DNA from: Deltaproteobacteria bacterium
GTDB taxonomy: Bacteria; Desulfobacterota; JAENJC01
Assembly: GCA_016208525.1 (NCBI GenBank)
Contig: JACQYJ010000024.1
Location: 1-14,306, forward strand
Direction of reading: 5' to 3'
DNA length: 14,306 bases
Below are positions 12,576 to 14,306 of the stretch, in pieces; within the stretch, counting starts at the first letter, position 1, and every line of letters starts with the position of its first letter. Below the pieces are notes generated by a model, which worked only from the letters and a program-made list of their open reading frames with translations, searched no databases and was not told where the DNA came from. The translations under genes were made by a program, and so were the position numbers.

Positions 12576-14306
12576 CCAAAAACTGTGTTATAGATTATAT
12601 GATTATTTGAGATAGTGCTGACAATACCGCTACTATAGACACTATAGTAATTATAATATAATCCTCCCGCACTGTCAGAGGCTGTATTATTGCTGATTAT
12701 GTTATTGGAGATAGAGATAGCTACATCATAAAAATGATCAACATATATACCCCCACCACTATATGCTGTATTACTACTTATTATATTATTATCAACCATA
12801 CCAACAACATAAGTTTGATTATAGAAGTCGCCGACGTATATGCCACCCCCACTATACGCAGCCGTATTACCTTTAACAATATTCTTAGAAATGGTAACCG
12901 TACCCCTCTGAACATGGACTCCCCCACCTTTCCCCGTGGTTGCGTTGTCATTTATGGTATTATTGAAAATTATTACCGTCCCGCTTTGCAAACTAACCCA
13001 CACACCGCCACCTCCACTATACCATGAATATGACGCAGTATTGTTTGTTATTGTATTGTTGGCAATAGTTATAGTAGCTCCCACAGCACCCCCTGACAGA
13101 TTTATCCCGCCGTTACTATTCGATTGAATAGTATTATTTGATATCTTCAGATTACTATTTACATACGCGTTAATCCCCGATGCCCCAGTGTTTAAAGTCC
13201 CGTTATTTCTAATGGTGCAGTAGTTTATTAACGGATGGGCATTGTTCAGCCGCACTGCGCCGTTGTTGTTGACAGCTACTCCGCCCGCATACTCAACCAC
13301 GGCAAATTCAAGAACAGAGCCGCCTGTATAGTTCCCGCTTCCGTCATAAGTTGCATCCGTGCTTGTATCGCTGAATAGGATGTACCCCCAATCCCCTGCC
13401 GCAGGCGCGGACTTATTAGATGTAAAGGTGATCTTGTCGGAGCTTGTTCCCCTTGCGATGAGCGTTCCGTCTATCTGCAAAGACTTGCCGCTGTCGAATT
13501 TAACGGTTACCCCCGGCTCTATGGTCAGGGTGACGCCTGCGTTTACAAGTACGCTGCCGGATAAGATGTAGGGGCTGTTTGCCAGGGTCCATGTGGTGTT
13601 GCCGGAGATGGCTCCGCTGGTATTTGTTCCCTTCGTCGTTCCGCCTGCCGATGAGGACTGTGCCGATTCGTTCCCCGCTGCATCGTATGCAGATACGGTG
13701 TACGTGTATGCCGTTCCGCCGCTGCCTGTAGTGTCGCTGTATGCGGTGGTTGTGGAAGTCGCGAGATATGTCCCGCCCCTGTAGATTTTATAACCAGACA
13801 CGCCATTGGCATCGGTTGCTGCCGTCCAGGAGAGGTCAATCCTTGTATCGCTTATGACGGTTGCGGAAAGTCCTGTCGGGATTGTGGGGGCGGTCACGTC
13901 TATCGTCCATGTGTATGTTGCCGGTGTCGGGTCTGTGTTGCCTGCGGCATCCGTGGTTTTTACATCAAAGGTATGGCTGCCTTCGGCAACCGTATAAGAG
14001 GCTGGACTGGTGCAGGATGAATACCCGCCGCTGTCTATCTGGCATTGGAATATTGAGCCTGTCTCTGTTGAAGTGAAGCTGAAGCTTGCAGAGGTTGAGT
14101 TTGATGGATTGGATGGCTGTGCAGTAATGGTTGTATCGGGCGCTGTCGTATCAATCGTCCATGTGTAGGTTGCGGGTGTTGAGTCAGTATTTCCCGCTGA
14201 ATCTGTTGCCCTGACATCAAAGGTATGACTCCCTGCCGTTAATCCTGTATATGCCTTCGGGCTTGTGCATGCAGAATAACCCCCGGTATCTATCTGACAC
14301 TGGAAT
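12497..14306 (-). CDS. N-terminal part of large surface protein: Ig-like repeats, FN3, beta-helix
   Basis: The frame is open from the right window edge, so the true start is outside. Order from the edge: 85-residue Ig-like units (FQCQID...CTSP...GSHTFDV...TPATYTWTID) from 14306 to about 13905; a fibronectin type III domain (APTIPTGLSATV to AGGTT, about 13891-13630); a capping segment (TWTLANSPYILSGSVLVNAG, VTLTIEPGVTVKFDSG); then a right-handed parallel beta-helix with many NNTI and SGGGIYV coils to about 12580. Proteins of this layout are secreted adhesins or carbohydrate-active surface proteins; no catalytic site is evident. After NTVFG at about 12577 the frame leaves the family and ends in 26 unrelated codons, while the correct continuation is in the frame of 11490-12575. 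The beta-helix part is visibly more AT-rich than the Ig/FN3 part. Confidence 0.8.
   Translation of the reverse strand, partial: FQCQIDTGGYSACTSPKAYTGLTAGSHTFDVRATDSAGNTDSTPATYTWTIDTTAPDTTITAQPSNPSNSTSASFSFTSTETGSIFQCQIDSGGYSSCTSPASYTVAEGSHTFDVKTTDAAGNTDPTPATYTWTIDVTAPTIPTGLSATVISDTRIDLSWTAATDANGVSGYKIYRGGTYLATSTTTAYSDTTGSGGTAYTYTVSAYDAAGNESAQSSSAGGTTKGTNTSGAISGNTTWTLANSPYILSGSVLVNAGVTLTIEPGVTVKFDSGKSLQIDGTLIARGTSSDKITFTSNKSAPAAGDWGYILFSDTSTDATYDGSGNYTGGSVLEFAVVEYAGGVAVNNNGAVRLNNAHPLINYCTIRNNGTLNTGASGINAYVNSNLKISNNTIQSNSNGGINLSGGAVGATITIANNTITNNTASYSWYSGGGGVWVSLQSGTVIIFNNTINDNATTGKGGGVHVQRGTVTISKNIVKGNTAAYSGGGIYVGDFYNQTYVVGMVDNNIISSNTAYSGGGIYVDHFYDVAISISNNIISNNTASDSAGGLYYNYYSVYSSGIVSTISNNHIIYNTVFGWLILLFNTIPLPEIRQLLLRQTMHS
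13905..14306 (-). repeat. Tandem 85-residue (255-bp) Ig-like domain repeats
   Basis: The coding for FQCQID recurs 255 bases apart (ending at 14306 and at 14051). One full unit and most of a second are in view, with shared GGYS-CTSP, GSHTFDV, AGNTD and TPATYTWTID. More copies probably lie beyond the edge. Such near-identical units readily expand or contract by recombination and are hard to assemble. Confidence 0.8.

Noticed and set aside
12565..12585. Programmed -1 ribosomal frameshift linking the two surface-protein frames
   Set aside because: The T5G3 run is not a canonical X XXY YYZ heptamer in the zero frame (codons GTT TTT GGG), and a simple one-base loss explains it.

Overview
The window looks like a chromosomal piece from an anaerobic, probably thermodesulfovibrionia/Nitrospirota- or deltaproteobacteria-like bacterium. 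This rests on a one-polypeptide pyruvate:ferredoxin oxidoreductase, an archaeal-type S-adenosylmethionine synthetase in a bacterial setting, a BCAM0308-family protein, an HD-GYP protein and a CFI-box surface protein. The phylum is an inference from gene content, not read from a marker gene.

Layout: (1) 1-291, + strand, the 3' end of the succinyl-CoA ligase alpha subunit. (2) 346-3030, - strand, a tight three-gene unit: archaeal-type MAT, then a zinc-ribbon BCAM0308-family protein with a lysine/alanine tail, then an exported zinc-dependent phospholipase C-like protein. A plausible sigma70 promoter precedes MAT. (3) 3146-4635, - strand, a response regulator with an HD-GYP output domain. Its receiver is broken: roughly 26 codons, including the phosphoacceptor Asp, are missing and the reading frame shifts. 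(4) 4636-5272, non-coding, with two nested inverted-repeat elements. (5) 5273-8857, + strand, PFOR, followed by a strong intrinsic terminator. (6) 8858-11437, + strand, an accessory island of toxin-antitoxin type modules in different states of decay: an intact Phd/YefM antitoxin with a C-terminally lost ParE-like toxin, an orphan CopG/BrnA-like antitoxin, two tandem 44-bp hairpin repeats, a stub of a DUF6883-like gene followed by an intact DUF4926-like gene, and an intact vapBC pair behind a perfect 14-bp palindrome. (7) 11490-14306, - strand, a large secreted/surface protein entering from the right edge: 85-residue Ig-like tandem repeats, FN3, a right-handed parallel beta-helix, a second FN3, a CFI-box, a membrane segment and a basic tail. 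One missing base near 12575 splits it into two reading frames.

The core genes (sucD, PFOR, MAT) serve central carbon and one-carbon metabolism. The most interesting stretch is the island between PFOR and the surface protein. In three consecutive modules the antitoxin-like partner is intact while the toxin-like partner is truncated or absent; only vapBC is complete. By position this points to DUF6883 as the toxic partner and DUF4926 as the protective one, which is a testable hypothesis. The same CACAGAG-type inverted-repeat family sits upstream of PFOR and inside this island, so repeats may have driven the rearrangements.
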